A stretch of DNA of 64,000 bases from Sphingomonas phyllosphaerae FA2 (GTDB lineage Bacteria; Pseudomonadota; Alphaproteobacteria; Sphingomonadales; Sphingomonadaceae), in NCBI RefSeq assembly GCF_000427645.1, contig NZ_KE386571.1, forward strand, positions 1,167,676 to 1,231,675, given 5' to 3'. Position 1 is the stretch's first letter, and each line of letters starts with the position of its first letter. The position numbers were made by a program, and so were the translations under genes. Under the pieces are notes generated by a model, which saw only the letters and a program-made list of their open reading frames with translations, was not told the DNA's origin and ran no database searches. Shown one piece after another: positions 45,196 through 54,522 of this stretch.

Positions 45196-47298
45196 TCAGG
45201 AAGCGCCGAGCAACTTCTGTGCGAAATACGTCATTTGCAGCGCCTGGAGCCTTGCCCCCTGCTCGATGTCAGCATCCCCCGAGTGGCCCCCCGCAGTATC
45301 CTCGTAGAACAGATAGGGGAGCCCGAACTCTTTGAGCCGCGCGGCGAATTTGCGGGCGTGCTGCGGGCCGACGCGATCGTCCTTGGTGGTCGTCCAGATA
45401 TATGGCTCGGGGTACGCCACGCCGCGTTTGACGTTGTGATACGGTGAGATCCGGCGCAGAAACGCTCGCTCCTCGGGCACCGCCACCGATCCATATTCGT
45501 CCACCCACGACGCGCCGGCCGCGATCCGTTCGTAGCGCAGCATGTCTAGCAACGGCACCTGAATGGTCACCGCTTTCCACAATTCGGGATGCTGATTGAG
45601 TTCGACTCCCATCAGCAGCCCGCCGTTCGAGCCGCCATAGATGCCGAGCTTCGCAGCACTGGTGAATCGGCGAGCCATCAGGTCCTTGGCGACCGCAGCG
45701 AAATCGTCGTAGATCACCTGACGCTTGGTCTTGCGCCCTGCATCGTGCCATGCCGGACCGAACTCGCCCCCGCCGCGGATATTGGCGAGGACATAGGCAC
45801 CCCCGTGCTCCAGCCACAATTTGCCGGTGATCGCCGAATAGCTGGGCAGCATCGGTAATTCGAAACCACCGTACGCGGTCATGATCGTCGGCGTGCTGCC
45901 GTCACGTGGCGCATCGCGACGATGCACGATGAAATACGGGATATTAGTCCCGTCGCTCGATGTGGCCTCGAACTGGTCGGCCACAAGGCCGGCTGCGTCG
46001 AACTTCGCGGGTAGCGCCTTTACCTGCGTCGGCGCCGCATCGCTTCCGGCAAGGAAGCGCGCGAGCGTCGTTGGGGTGAGAAAGCCCGTGGTCACCAGGA
46101 AGGCGTCGTCGTTGTGGTCGCTGGTCCCGGCGACACCGAAGCTGGCATTGTCGGGGAGGGCCATCTGCTGTGCGCTCCAGCCGACAGCCGTGGGCGTATA
46201 GACATTGATCCGGCCACGTACATTATCGGTATAATCGAGGATCAGGTGATGCCGGGCGGCATCGACGCCGCTCACAGCCTGGCGAGCTGTCGGTGCGAAG
46301 ATCAGCGTCGGCGCCATCCGTCCGGCTACCAATTCCTTCAGCGGCAACGAGGCGACGGCGCCGGTCGGGATCGCCCCCCACGGCTCGCTGGTCGTGAAGA
46401 TGACGCGCCCGTCGATCATCGCCACAGGTGCGGTACGCGGCGGCAGATCGAGCTTCGTCACTCCGGTCGGCGTCCACAACAGCCGCTCGGCACCGAAGAA
46501 GGTCTTCTGCCGCTCGATGAACACCGCGCGGTTGCCGGCGCCATCGGTGATCACGCTGGCGTAGCTGCCGAGTTGATCGTCGGGTGCGCCGCGGAAAACT
46601 TCCGCTGCCTGCGACAATGGTTGGCCGCGGCTCACCTTCTTGACGACGAACGGATAACTCGACGCGGTCATCGTGCCCGCGCCCCAATCGCGGCTGACCA
46701 GCAGCGTGTCCTTGTCGAGCCACACCGCGCCCTGCTTCGAGGTCGGCAGCACGAAGCCGTCGGCCACGAACTGCCCGGCCGCCAGATCGAACTCGCGGTA
46801 GGTGACCGCATCCTCACCGCCCTCGGACAGCGCGACGAGGCACAGCCGCTCGTCGGGCGCGAGGCAGGTCATTCCCTTGTAGACCCATTTGCGCCCTTCG
46901 GCGGCGCTGAGCGCGTCGACGTCGAGAAGCGTGCGCCAGGCTGGCGTCGGTGCCGCATAGTCCTCGATCGTCGTCCAGCGGAGGATGCCCTGCGGATGAT
47001 CCGCGTCTCGCCAGAAGTTGACGATCCGCCCCATCACCTGCTGCGGCATCGGAATACGATCCTTCGCCGCGGCGATCGCCAGCGCTTCGGCATAGAACTG
47101 GCGGTAGCGTGGATCGTTCTGGAGGCGCGGGAGCGTCCGAGCATTCTCGGCGGCGACCCACGCCTGCGCACGCGAACCGTCCTTATCCTCAAGCCAGATA
47201 TATGGATCGGTGTTCGCCACGCGCTGCGCCCAAGCGGCCGCCGCCGTCATCGTCAACGCCGCACCTGTCAGCAACCAACCGATCCGATTGCGCTTCAT
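45196..47298 (-). CDS. Secreted S9A prolyl oligopeptidase
   Basis: 700 residues with a signal peptide (MKRNRIGWLLTGAALTMTAAAAWAQ). The N-terminal PYIWLEDKDGSRAQAWVAAENART is the S9A start, a seven-bladed propeller follows, and the C-terminal hydrolase domain has the nucleophile in GIYGGSNGGLLMG (about residue 551), Asp in TKDDRVGPQHA and His in GGHSGDAD. It cleaves short proline-containing peptides in the periplasm or outside. ATG at 47298 has GGAG 8 bases upstream; another ATG lies 24 bases before it. It diverges from an MFS exporter gene. Confidence 0.9.
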   Translation of the reverse strand: MKRNRIGWLLTGAALTMTAAAAWAQRVANTDPYIWLEDKDGSRAQAWVAAENARTLPRLQNDPRYRQFYAEALAIAAAKDRIPMPQQVMGRIVNFWRDADHPQGILRWTTIEDYAAPTPAWRTLLDVDALSAAEGRKWVYKGMTCLAPDERLCLVALSEGGEDAVTYREFDLAAGQFVADGFVLPTSKQGAVWLDKDTLLVSRDWGAGTMTASSYPFVVKKVSRGQPLSQAAEVFRGAPDDQLGSYASVITDGAGNRAVFIERQKTFFGAERLLWTPTGVTKLDLPPRTAPVAMIDGRVIFTTSEPWGAIPTGAVASLPLKELVAGRMAPTLIFAPTARQAVSGVDAARHHLILDYTDNVRGRINVYTPTAVGWSAQQMALPDNASFGVAGTSDHNDDAFLVTTGFLTPTTLARFLAGSDAAPTQVKALPAKFDAAGLVADQFEATSSDGTNIPYFIVHRRDAPRDGSTPTIMTAYGGFELPMLPSYSAITGKLWLEHGGAYVLANIRGGGEFGPAWHDAGRKTKRQVIYDDFAAVAKDLMARRFTSAAKLGIYGGSNGGLLMGVELNQHPELWKAVTIQVPLLDMLRYERIAAGASWVDEYGSVAVPEERAFLRRISPYHNVKRGVAYPEPYIWTTTKDDRVGPQHARKFAARLKEFGLPYLFYEDTAGGHSGDADIEQGARLQALQMTYFAQKLLGAS

Positions 47299-47383
47299 TC
47301 CTGTCGCTCCGTTCGCCATCATGGTGTTGTGCGATACCGTCCCGGCGGGAACAACCCCGTCGTCGATGCGTCAACGGCGCAGC

Positions 47384-48796
47384 ATGATGGATCCGCCAAC
47401 GGCCGCCGACGGCCTTCCCCTGCCGAGGCGTTACGCAGCGATCGGCGCGCTCTCGTTCGGGACCGCCTTGGTGATCATCGATGGTGGCGTCGCCAATGTC
47501 GCCTTGCCGACCATCGCGCGAGACCTGCATGTCGGATCATCGTCGGTGGTGGCGATCGTGACGGTCTATCAGTTGATGCTGGTCATGCTGATGCTGCCGT
47601 TCGCCGGTCTGGGCGATCGGATCGGCCTGAAACGCATGTACCAGCTGGGACAGATGATCTTCACGATCGCCACGTTGCTGTGCTTCTTCGCCAAGAGCCT
47701 GCCCTTCCTGCTGGTCGTCCGGGCGGTACAGGCGGTCGGGGCCGCCGGGGCGCTGGCCGTGGCGTCGGCGCTGATCCGCCAGACCTATCCCTCGGCGCAG
47801 CTCGGACGCGGATTGGGGATCAACTCGGTCGTCGTTGCGTCGTCGGCCGCCGCGGCGCCGACCATCGGAGGACTGGTGCTATCGATCGCGCCGTGGCCGT
47901 GGGTATTCGCCAGCGCGATCCCCTTTGCGGTCGCCTCCTTGCTGCTCGGCCGTGCGTTGCCCGACCCGGCGCCGCGTGACCGGCCGTTCGACGCGATCGG
48001 CGCGGTGCTGTGCGCTTCGATGTTCGGGCTCATCATCGGCGGGGCCGAAAGCGCGGTGCATGGCGACAGCCCGGTCGTATCGTTCGCGATCGTCGCGTTG
48101 GGAGTGGTGATCGGCCGCTTCTACATCCGTCGGGAGCGACGTTCGACGCAGCCGATCCTGCCGGTCGACCTGCTGTCGCGACCGGTGATCGCGTTATCGA
48201 CGATCGGCGGGTTTACGGCCTTCACCGCATCGATGACGCTGCTGCTGTCGACGCCGTTTCGCCTGACGCACAGCTACGGCATGTCCGCCGCAGCGGTCGG
48301 CGCGGTGATCGCGCCGTGGCCGCTGACCAACATGATCGTCGCGCCGCTGATGGGGTGGCTGTCGGATCGGATACCGGCGGGATTGCTGGGCGGGATCGGC
48401 ATGGCGATCTCGACCACGGCCTTGCTGTTGCTTGCCTTCATGCCCGCCGATCCTTCGTGGTTCGATATTGCGTGGCGCATGTCGCTGTGCGGTGCGGGGT
48501 TCGGCACCTTCCTGCCGCCCAATGCCCGGCTCATCATCGGCTCAGCACCCCGCGAACGGGCGGCCGCGGCGGGCGGGTTGGTCAGCACCGTACGGCTCGT
48601 CGGGCAAACGACCGGCGCAACGGTGGTGGCAGGGCTGCTCGCGCTGGACGTCGGTGCCGGACGGACACCGCCGCTCGCCGCGGCCGGGCTGGCGGTGATC
48701 GCGGGCCTGTGTAGCCTCGCGCGGTTGCGGCCGTCGATCCGCGATCCGGAGCGCGGCGAGGCCGAGGACGTGCAACCCGCGGCCGCGGTCCGCTGA
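47384..48796 (+). CDS. MFS transporter, DHA2 (EmrB/QacA-like) family
   Basis: About 470 residues with 14 predicted helices. ALSFGTALVIIDGGVANVALPTIARDL is the DHA2 motif D1, and LGDRIGLKRMYQLGQ the conserved loop 2-3. Members export lipophilic drugs, dyes or metabolites with H+. No membrane-fusion partner gene is adjacent. The start is uncertain: in-frame ATGs occur at 47321, 47366, 47384 and 47387, and the first would leave only 22 bp between the two divergent start codons. Confidence 0.82.
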   Translation: MMDPPTAADGLPLPRRYAAIGALSFGTALVIIDGGVANVALPTIARDLHVGSSSVVAIVTVYQLMLVMLMLPFAGLGDRIGLKRMYQLGQMIFTIATLLCFFAKSLPFLLVVRAVQAVGAAGALAVASALIRQTYPSAQLGRGLGINSVVVASSAAAAPTIGGLVLSIAPWPWVFASAIPFAVASLLLGRALPDPAPRDRPFDAIGAVLCASMFGLIIGGAESAVHGDSPVVSFAIVALGVVIGRFYIRRERRSTQPILPVDLLSRPVIALSTIGGFTAFTASMTLLLSTPFRLTHSYGMSAAAVGAVIAPWPLTNMIVAPLMGWLSDRIPAGLLGGIGMAISTTALLLLAFMPADPSWFDIAWRMSLCGAGFGTFLPPNARLIIGSAPRERAAAAGGLVSTVRLVGQTTGATVVAGLLALDVGAGRTPPLAAAGLAVIAGLCSLARLRPSIRDPERGEAEDVQPAAAVR

Positions 48797-48800
48797 CCGT

Positions 48801-49133
48801 TCAGCCGCGCGCGCCGATCCACGCCAGCCAAAGCCATCCCCCGATCAGCAACGTGCCGCCAAGGGGCGTGATTGCGCCCAGCCAACGCGGCAACCCGAGC
48901 GCCATCAGGTACAAGGTGCCCGCGAAAATCGCACTACCCGCCAGAAACAGCCATGCCGGCCCCCGCGCCTCGAAGCGCACGGCGAGCAACGCCGCCAGCG
49001 CATGGACGAGCTGATAATGCGCGCCGGTCTTCAACCACTCGACCGCCGCGCCCGAAGCGCCGTGCGCACCGAACGCGCCGGCCGCGACGGCCAAGGCGCC
49101 GGACAGCGGCGCCAGTACGAGGATCAGGTTCAC
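48801..49133 (-). CDS. DUF423 membrane protein, GTG start
   Basis: 110 residues, three to four hydrophobic segments; LAVAAGAFGAHG, the loop TGAHYQLVHALAALLA and the late GTLLIGGWLWLAWIG match DUF423, small inner-membrane proteins of unknown role. GTG at 49133 overlaps the stop of the antiporter gene (GTGA) and has GGAG 7 bases upstream, so it is the coupled last gene of the operon. It converges with the MFS exporter, 4 bp apart. Confidence 0.82.
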   Translation of the reverse strand: MNLILVLAPLSGALAVAAGAFGAHGASGAAVEWLKTGAHYQLVHALAALLAVRFEARGPAWLFLAGSAIFAGTLYLMALGLPRWLGAITPLGGTLLIGGWLWLAWIGARG

Positions 49134-50893
49134 GATCGCTCTCCCCCGCCCCACGGATGATGTTCGGCGATCATCGCGCGCGCGGCGCGGGGATCGGTGG
49201 CCTCGATCTGGATGCGCAGCCGCTCCTTGTCGCTGGCGCGATACATCTGCTCGGCGCGGTCGATGTCGCCGGGGGCGATGTCCAGCCCGGTCATCGCCAG
49301 CCGCGCCATCTTCACGGCCGACTCCATGACCTCACGAATAACGGCGCGGGCCGGACCATTCTTCAGCTTGATCAAAGCGCGACGATCGTAAGCGCGGACG
49401 TAGAGCGCCGCATTCGGGAACGCCTCGTGGATCGCCTCCAGCTGGTCGAGCGACAACTGGTCGCCGTCCATGCAGAACAGGATCAGCTCGGCCTCCCCCC
49501 CGCCCGCCTGCCGCAACAGATCGAGCCGGGTGCCGTCGCCGTAATAGACCTTGGACCCAAGCTCCCCGGCGATGTCGATCATCTCGATATCGGTGTCGAT
49601 CAGCGTGACCGGAATATCCTGCGCCATCAGCATCTGCCCGACCGTCTGGCCGAAGCGACCATAGCCGACGATGATCGCGTTTGCCCCGTCCGCCTTCGGC
49701 CCGTCACGGTCGCTCTGCGCGGCGATCGGTTCCTCGCGGAAACGGCGGGTGAACATCATCAGGAACGGCGTCGTGGCCATCGACAGCGTGATGATCGCGC
49801 CGAACAGGCTCGCGGCATCCGGGGCGATCAACAGCGCCTGTTGCGCCTGTGCCAGCAGCACGAACCCGAACTCACCGCCCTGGCTGAGCAACAGACCGAG
49901 CGCTAGCGCCTGTCGCCAGCCCATGCGAAACGCCAGCCCGAGCACAGTGATGATCGCGGCCTTGGTCGCGATCAGCGCGGCGGCCATCGCGATCACGAAC
50001 ACCGGGCGATCAGCAATCGCCTCCAAATTCAGCATCATGCCGACCGCGAGGAAGAAGAGGCCCAGCAGGATGGCGCGGAACGGCTCGACGTCGGTTTCCA
50101 GCTCGTGCCGGTACGGACTGTCAGCGAGCATCACGCCCGCGACGAACGCCCCGAGCGCGGTGGAAAGGCCCAGCCGTTCCATGACCGCCGCCGCCGCGAT
50201 CACCGTGAACAGCGCGGCGAACACGAACATCTCGCGCTCGCCCAGATGCCCGATCAAGCGGAACAATGGTCGCAGCACGAAGCGGCCGGCCGCGACCAGC
50301 CCGACGATCGCCAGGATCGTATAGAGCCCCAGGACCCAGCCCTCGGGCCCGCTGGTGGCAGCGGGATTGCGGCTCATCGCGGCGATGATCGTGATCATCG
50401 GGATGATCGACAGATCCTGGAACAGCAGGATCGAGAAGGCGCGCTCCCCGAAGGGCGTGCGCAGCCGCCCGGAGGATTGCAGCATCGGCAACACCTGCGC
50501 GGTCGACGACAATGCGAGCGGCATGCCCACCGCGAGCGCCGCGGCCAGCGAGAAGCGCGCGGCAAGCGCCAGGATCGCGGCCAAGGCGATGCCGCAGGCA
50601 ACGACCTGGATCAGCCCGAGGCCGAAAATGTCTTCCTTGAGCCGCCACAGCCGCTGTGGGCTGAGTTCGAGCCCGACGATGAACAGCAGCAGCGTGATGC
50701 CGAGTTCGGCGAATCCCAGCTTCGCCTCGGCATCGCCGACCAATCCGAGAAGATGCGGTCCCACCACTGCGCCGGCGACGAGGAAGCCCAGCGTCGCACC
50801 GAGGCCTAGCCGACGGAACAGCAGCACGAATACCAGCCCGCTTCCGAGCAGGATCGTGCCGTCGCGAATCATCGAAAGGTCAGCGTGTTCCAT
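49130..50893 (-). CDS. Monovalent cation:proton antiporter-2 (Kef-type) with TrkA-N domain
   Basis: 587 residues. The N-terminal 380 form a CPA2 transporter: LGFLVAGAVVGP, ELGITLLLFIVGLEL and the ion-site LLSQGGEFGFVLL, about 12 helices. The C-terminal RCK/TrkA-N domain begins IIVGYGRFGQTVGQMLMAQ (NAD(H) or nucleotide binding). Kef-type systems release K+ during electrophile stress under glutathione control, or exchange cations for pH balance; no KefF/KefG ancillary gene is present. It overlaps the scaffold gene by one base (TGATG). Confidence 0.92.
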   Translation of the reverse strand: MEHADLSMIRDGTILLGSGLVFVLLFRRLGLGATLGFLVAGAVVGPHLLGLVGDAEAKLGFAELGITLLLFIVGLELSPQRLWRLKEDIFGLGLIQVVACGIALAAILALAARFSLAAALAVGMPLALSSTAQVLPMLQSSGRLRTPFGERAFSILLFQDLSIIPMITIIAAMSRNPAATSGPEGWVLGLYTILAIVGLVAAGRFVLRPLFRLIGHLGEREMFVFAALFTVIAAAAVMERLGLSTALGAFVAGVMLADSPYRHELETDVEPFRAILLGLFFLAVGMMLNLEAIADRPVFVIAMAAALIATKAAIITVLGLAFRMGWRQALALGLLLSQGGEFGFVLLAQAQQALLIAPDAASLFGAIITLSMATTPFLMMFTRRFREEPIAAQSDRDGPKADGANAIIVGYGRFGQTVGQMLMAQDIPVTLIDTDIEMIDIAGELGSKVYYGDGTRLDLLRQAGGGEAELILFCMDGDQLSLDQLEAIHEAFPNAALYVRAYDRRALIKLKNGPARAVIREVMESAVKMARLAMTGLDIAPGDIDRAEQMYRASDKERLRIQIEATDPRAARAMIAEHHPWGGGERS

Positions 50894-51327
50894 CAGCTAC
50901 CCCGCGCGGTGCGTGCCTGATCGGCCGCATCGGCCGCGGCCTCGAACGCGAGGCGGATCGACGGATGCCGCGCGGTCAGCTTCAGCCCGGGCGTGAACAG
51001 ATCGAGGCCCGGCCAGTCGGGCACGTCGCCTTCGCCCGCCAGCCAGTGCGTCAGCGCGTCGCGCGCCCCGACCAGTTCCTCGACCGAGCGGCCGACCGCG
51101 TGACGGGCGAGCAACGTCGAGGACGCCTGACCGAGCAGGCAGGCGCGCACCTGCGTGCCCAGCGCCGCGACGCGGCCGTCCTCGCCGAGCCGAACGTCGA
51201 CGGTCACGCGGCTGCCGCAGATCGGGGAACGGCGCTCGGCGGAACCATGTGCATCCGGCAGGCGATCCGGAAAGGGATTGCCGATCGCCAAGGCGCTGAT
51301 CTCGGGGGTGTATAGGTCGAGGCTCAT
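50893..51327 (-). CDS. Fe-S cluster scaffold-like protein, two of three cysteines
   Basis: 144 residues of the IscU/NifU N-terminal fold: SPICGSRVTVDVRL (Cys37) and VRACLLGQASSTLLARH (Cys63) correspond to the first two cluster ligands. At the third ligand position, expected near residues 119-128, the sequence is ARHPSIRLAF with no cysteine. Either it binds a cluster with another residue or it has another job. It overlaps cvpA upstream and the antiporter gene downstream by one base each (TGATG), so the operon is translationally coupled. Confidence 0.82.
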   Translation of the reverse strand: MSLDLYTPEISALAIGNPFPDRLPDAHGSAERRSPICGSRVTVDVRLGEDGRVAALGTQVRACLLGQASSTLLARHAVGRSVEELVGARDALTHWLAGEGDVPDWPGLDLFTPGLKLTARHPSIRLAFEAAADAADQARTARGS

Positions 51328-51878
51328 CAGGGTCGGTCGCTTTGGCGGGAGGGAGTACGCGGGCCGAACACCGGCTGCCCCTTGCGGCGGCGGTCGACGA
51401 AATCAGCCACCGCGCCACTGGTCGCCACGAGCAGCGGGAAGATACGCGCATTCTTGACCCACGCCGGGCGCCGGGTGGGCCCGCCGCCGGTCAGATCCAG
51501 CATCAGGACGAGGAACAGGAAGGCAAGGCTGGCGAGGATAAGGCCCTTGAGCGCGCCGAAGCCAAAGCCCAGCGCGCGATCGATCGGGCCGAGGACCGAC
51601 GTGCGGGTGCGGGCCGAAATCGCGTTGATGATCAATCGACTGACCAGATAGGTCCCGCCGGTCAGCAGCACAAAGGCCAGCACCGCCGCGCCGGACACGC
51701 TGGCGATCGAGCCGGCCAGCGCCTTCGACAGCGGCAGATGCAGGATCTTGAGCGCGAAGATCATCGCGACCCACGCGAACAGCGCCAACACCTCGCCGAC
51801 GAACCCGCGCCGTGCACCGCCGATCGCCGTCAGTGCGACGAGCACGAGGACGGCAATATCGAGCGGTTCGAGATTCAT
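51327..51878 (-). CDS. cvpA: CvpA family protein
   Basis: 183 residues with four hydrophobic helices: LDIAVLVLVALTAIGGARRGFVGEVLALFAWVAMIFALKIL at the start is the CvpA signature, then GTYLVSRLIIN and the loop GPIDRALGFGFGALKGLILA. CvpA is an inner-membrane protein linked to envelope homeostasis and colicin V production; its biochemical role is unclear. It heads the cvpA-scaffold-antiporter-DUF423 operon, 150 bp downstream of radA. Confidence 0.9.
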   Translation of the reverse strand: MNLEPLDIAVLVLVALTAIGGARRGFVGEVLALFAWVAMIFALKILHLPLSKALAGSIASVSGAAVLAFVLLTGGTYLVSRLIINAISARTRTSVLGPIDRALGFGFGALKGLILASLAFLFLVLMLDLTGGGPTRRPAWVKNARIFPLLVATSGAVADFVDRRRKGQPVFGPRTPSRQSDRP

Positions 51879-52028
51879 GCGCCTTCCTTATGGTGCGATC
51901 CGCCGTCCGGCTAGGCCCGGATGTTGGCGAAGGTGGCGCCAATCGCCACCCATGCGCGCCTCAGGGCCGCACCTGATGGTCCCGTCGGACCGCCAGCCTA
52001 GCAAAAGTTGGCGCATGTAGGACAGCGC

Positions 52029-53396
52029 TCACCCACGCCCCAGCAGGTGATCGACGAACTGCCCCAAGGTGCGGAACGCCGATTGGCGCATCGCAGCCGT
52101 GTCGACCGACGAGGGCAGCAAGGCACGCTCGAACCCTAGTTTCGCCGACTCCTTCAGACGAAGCGGAGCGTGCGCGACGGGGCGTAACTCTCCTGACAGC
52201 GCAATCTCACCAAAGGCGACCGCGTCGGCGGGGACCGGGCGTTCGCTGAGACCGGACACCAGCGCGGCGGCGACCGCGAGGTCTGCAGCAGGATCCTGAA
52301 TGCGATAGCCGCCGGCGACGTTGAGATAGACTTCGCAGGTCGAGAAGCTGAGCCCACACCGCGCCTCCAGCACCGCGAGGATCATCGCCAGCCGCGCCGA
52401 GTCCCAGCCGACCACCGACCGACGCGGCGTCGCGCCGCTCGCCACCCGCACGACCAGCGCCTGTATTTCAACCAACACCGGACGCGTACCCTCCAGCGCC
52501 GGGAAGACGGTGGCGCCAGTCACCCCCTCGTCACGCTGCGTGAGAAACAGTGCCGAAGGGTTTGAAACCTCAACCAATCCGTCGCCCGCCATTGCGAACA
52601 CACCGATCTCGTCGGTGCCCCCGAAGCGGTTCTTGAGGCTGCGCAGAATGCGATATTGATGACTGCGCTCGCCCTCGAAGCTGAGCACCGTATCGACCAT
52701 ATGCTCCAGCACGCGCGGGCCGGCGATCGCGCCGTCCTTGGTGACGTGGCCGACCAGCACCACCGCGGTGCCGCGTTCCTTGGCAAAGCGGATCAGTTCC
52801 TGCGCGGTGGCGCGCACCTGGCTGACGGTGCCGGGGGCGCCCTCGATCAGATCGGAATGCATCGTCTGGATCGAATCGATCACCAGCAGGCGCGGCGGGG
52901 TTCCATGCCCCAGTGTCGTCAGGATATCCCGCGTGGATGTTGCCGCCGCGAGCCGCACCGGGGCATCGCCAAGTCCCAATCGTTGCGCGCGCAGTCGCAC
53001 CTGATCCGCCGCCTCCTCGCCGGAAACATAGGCAACGTCGTGGCCGGCGCGCGCGAGCGCCGCAGCCGCCTGTAACAGCAAGGTCGACTTGCCGATCCCC
53101 GGGTCGCCGCCGATCAACGTCGCCGATCCCGCGACCAGCCCGCCGCCCAGCGCGCGATCGAACTCGGCGATCCCGAACGGAAGCCTGTCGGGCAGTACCG
53201 ATTGCGCGTCGAGCGCGGTCATCGCGATCATCCGCCCGCCGCCTTGCAGATTGTGCTTCGCCTGGAACGGCGTAGCGTTGAGCGGCGCTTCCTCGACCAG
53301 CGTGTTCCATTCGGAGCAATCCACGCACTGACCCTGCCAGCGATGATGGACCGAGCCGCACGACTGGCAGACAAATCTCTTTTGAACCTTCGCCAT
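52029..53396 (-). CDS. radA: DNA repair protein RadA (Sms)
   Basis: RecA-like branch-migration factor in recombination repair. The 455-residue protein has an N-terminal zinc finger (VCQSCGSVHHRWQGQCVDC, residues 9-27), Walker A in GGDPGIGKSTLLLQ, the RadA-specific SLKNRFGGTDE and a C-terminal Lon-protease-like domain (FSTCEVYLNVAGGYRIQDPAADLAVAAALVS) without the catalytic serine dyad. A LexA-type box lies 21 bp upstream. Confidence 0.96.
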   Translation of the reverse strand: MAKVQKRFVCQSCGSVHHRWQGQCVDCSEWNTLVEEAPLNATPFQAKHNLQGGGRMIAMTALDAQSVLPDRLPFGIAEFDRALGGGLVAGSATLIGGDPGIGKSTLLLQAAAALARAGHDVAYVSGEEAADQVRLRAQRLGLGDAPVRLAAATSTRDILTTLGHGTPPRLLVIDSIQTMHSDLIEGAPGTVSQVRATAQELIRFAKERGTAVVLVGHVTKDGAIAGPRVLEHMVDTVLSFEGERSHQYRILRSLKNRFGGTDEIGVFAMAGDGLVEVSNPSALFLTQRDEGVTGATVFPALEGTRPVLVEIQALVVRVASGATPRRSVVGWDSARLAMILAVLEARCGLSFSTCEVYLNVAGGYRIQDPAADLAVAAALVSGLSERPVPADAVAFGEIALSGELRPVAHAPLRLKESAKLGFERALLPSSVDTAAMRQSAFRTLGQFVDHLLGRG

Positions 53397-53417
53397 TGTT
53401 TGCGCCTAGCGCATCAG

Positions 53418-53432
53418 GAACGATCAGGGAAC
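53418..53432 (-). promoter_or_regulatory. LexA-type box upstream of radA
   Basis: On the radA coding strand GTTCCCTGATCGTTC (GTTC-N7-GTTC), 21 bp before the ATG. The divergent gene at 53556 is 123 bp away and is a less likely target. Confidence 0.6.
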
Positions 53433-53555
53433 ACACTTAAGGTGAACAAGACGTTCATCGCAGGGCAAGGCGGGTTCTCACAAGTTCGGAACCCTGTTGG
53501 GGGCGGACCGTTTGCTCCCGACCAAGATTTTTGCCAACGAGTAAAGGAGTTCCTC

Positions 53556-54230
53556 GTGAAGCATTTCGCCGTTCTCGCCCTTGCCTCTGCTGCGCTGATC
53601 CCTGGCGCTGCGCTTGCACAGGCGCCGGCCCAGGCACCCGCAGCCGGCCAGACCACCGCGGCGACAGGCGCCGCCGTCACCACCGGTGCGACCGTCTATG
53701 ACACGTCGGGCGGCGTCGTCGGTACGGTCGAATCGACCGACGGCACCAACGCCGTCGTCAATACCGGCACTGTAAAGGCCGCTATCCCGCTGACCTCGCT
53801 CGGCAAGGGTGCACAGGGACCGGTGCTGGCCATGACCAAGGCGCAGCTTGAGGCTGCTGCCGGCCAGCAGCAGGCGCAGGCATCCGCGGAGTTCAAGTCG
53901 AAGCTGGTCCCCGGTGCGACCGTATATGGCATCGGCGGGACGCAGCTGGGGACGATCAAGTCGGTCGACGCCAGCGGCGTGACGCTGACCACCACCGATG
54001 GTGATGCGGTGCTGCCGGTGACCGGCTTCGGCCCGGGGCCTCAGGGCATCGTGCTCGGCATGACCGCGGCGCAGTTGAAGGCGGCGATGTCGGCCGCAGC
54101 GCCGGCAGCGGGCGCGACGGCGGCGGCGGGTGCCACCGCCGATGCGACGACTGCGACTGCCGATACGGCGGCTGCGACGACGACCACCGAGACCGCGGCG
54201 CCGGCAAAGTCCAAGCGCAAGCCGCGCTGA
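53556..54230 (+). CDS. Secreted protein with two tandem PRC-barrel-like repeats, GTG start
   Basis: 224 residues: signal peptide (KHFAVLALASAALIPGAALAQ), an alanine/proline linker, then two homologous units of about 60 residues. Each begins GATVY, has a G-(T/V)-V/I-x-S core turn (VVGTVESTDGTNAVV and QLGTIKSVDASGVTL) and ends QGPVLAMTKAQLEAA or QGIVLGMTAAQLKAA. A low-complexity Ala/Thr tail and a basic KSKRKPR end follow. It is likely periplasmic; function unknown. GTG at 53556 has AAAGGAG upstream. A strong terminator follows. Confidence 0.78.
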   Translation: MKHFAVLALASAALIPGAALAQAPAQAPAAGQTTAATGAAVTTGATVYDTSGGVVGTVESTDGTNAVVNTGTVKAAIPLTSLGKGAQGPVLAMTKAQLEAAAGQQQAQASAEFKSKLVPGATVYGIGGTQLGTIKSVDASGVTLTTTDGDAVLPVTGFGPGPQGIVLGMTAAQLKAAMSAAAPAAGATAAAGATADATTATADTAAATTTTETAAPAKSKRKPR

Positions 54231-54275
54231 GTTGGGTGGTGGCGGGGTTCGGCCCCGCCGCTGACCTTGGCGAGA

Positions 54276-54314
54276 CGCCGTCCGTGCGGTCAGGCACGGG
54301 CGGCGTTTCGTTTG
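54276..54314 (+). terminator. Rho-independent terminator after duplicated-domain gene
   Basis: Stem of 12 bp (one G.T pair) CGCCGTCCGTGC/GCACGGGCGGCG, loop GGTCAG, followed by TTTCGTTTG. It ends the transcript of the gene at 53556. Confidence 0.75.
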
Positions 54315-54400
54315 TTGGGACGTGAGTCTTTCGACCGTCTGGAGGACGAGGCGGGATCGCGAGATGACGCCTTTTCGGGTGATGGGTTGGTACAGCCGAT

Positions 54401-54477
54401 CGTCATTGCGAGCGTAGCGAAGCAATCCAGGGCGTCGTGATCCGGCCTTGGATTGCTTCGCTACGCTCGCAATGACG
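54401..54477. repeat. Family A palindromic repeat, copy 3 (77 bp)
   Basis: Arms 54401-54430 and 54448-54477, inverted and nearly identical to the copies at 7362 and 12962, with a 17-base loop. It lies between the convergent duplicated-domain gene and alaS. Confidence 0.95.
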
Positions 54478-54522
54478 GACGTGGGCAGCTGGCGTCGGCT
54501 CTGGAGCGATCGCTTGTAGGGC

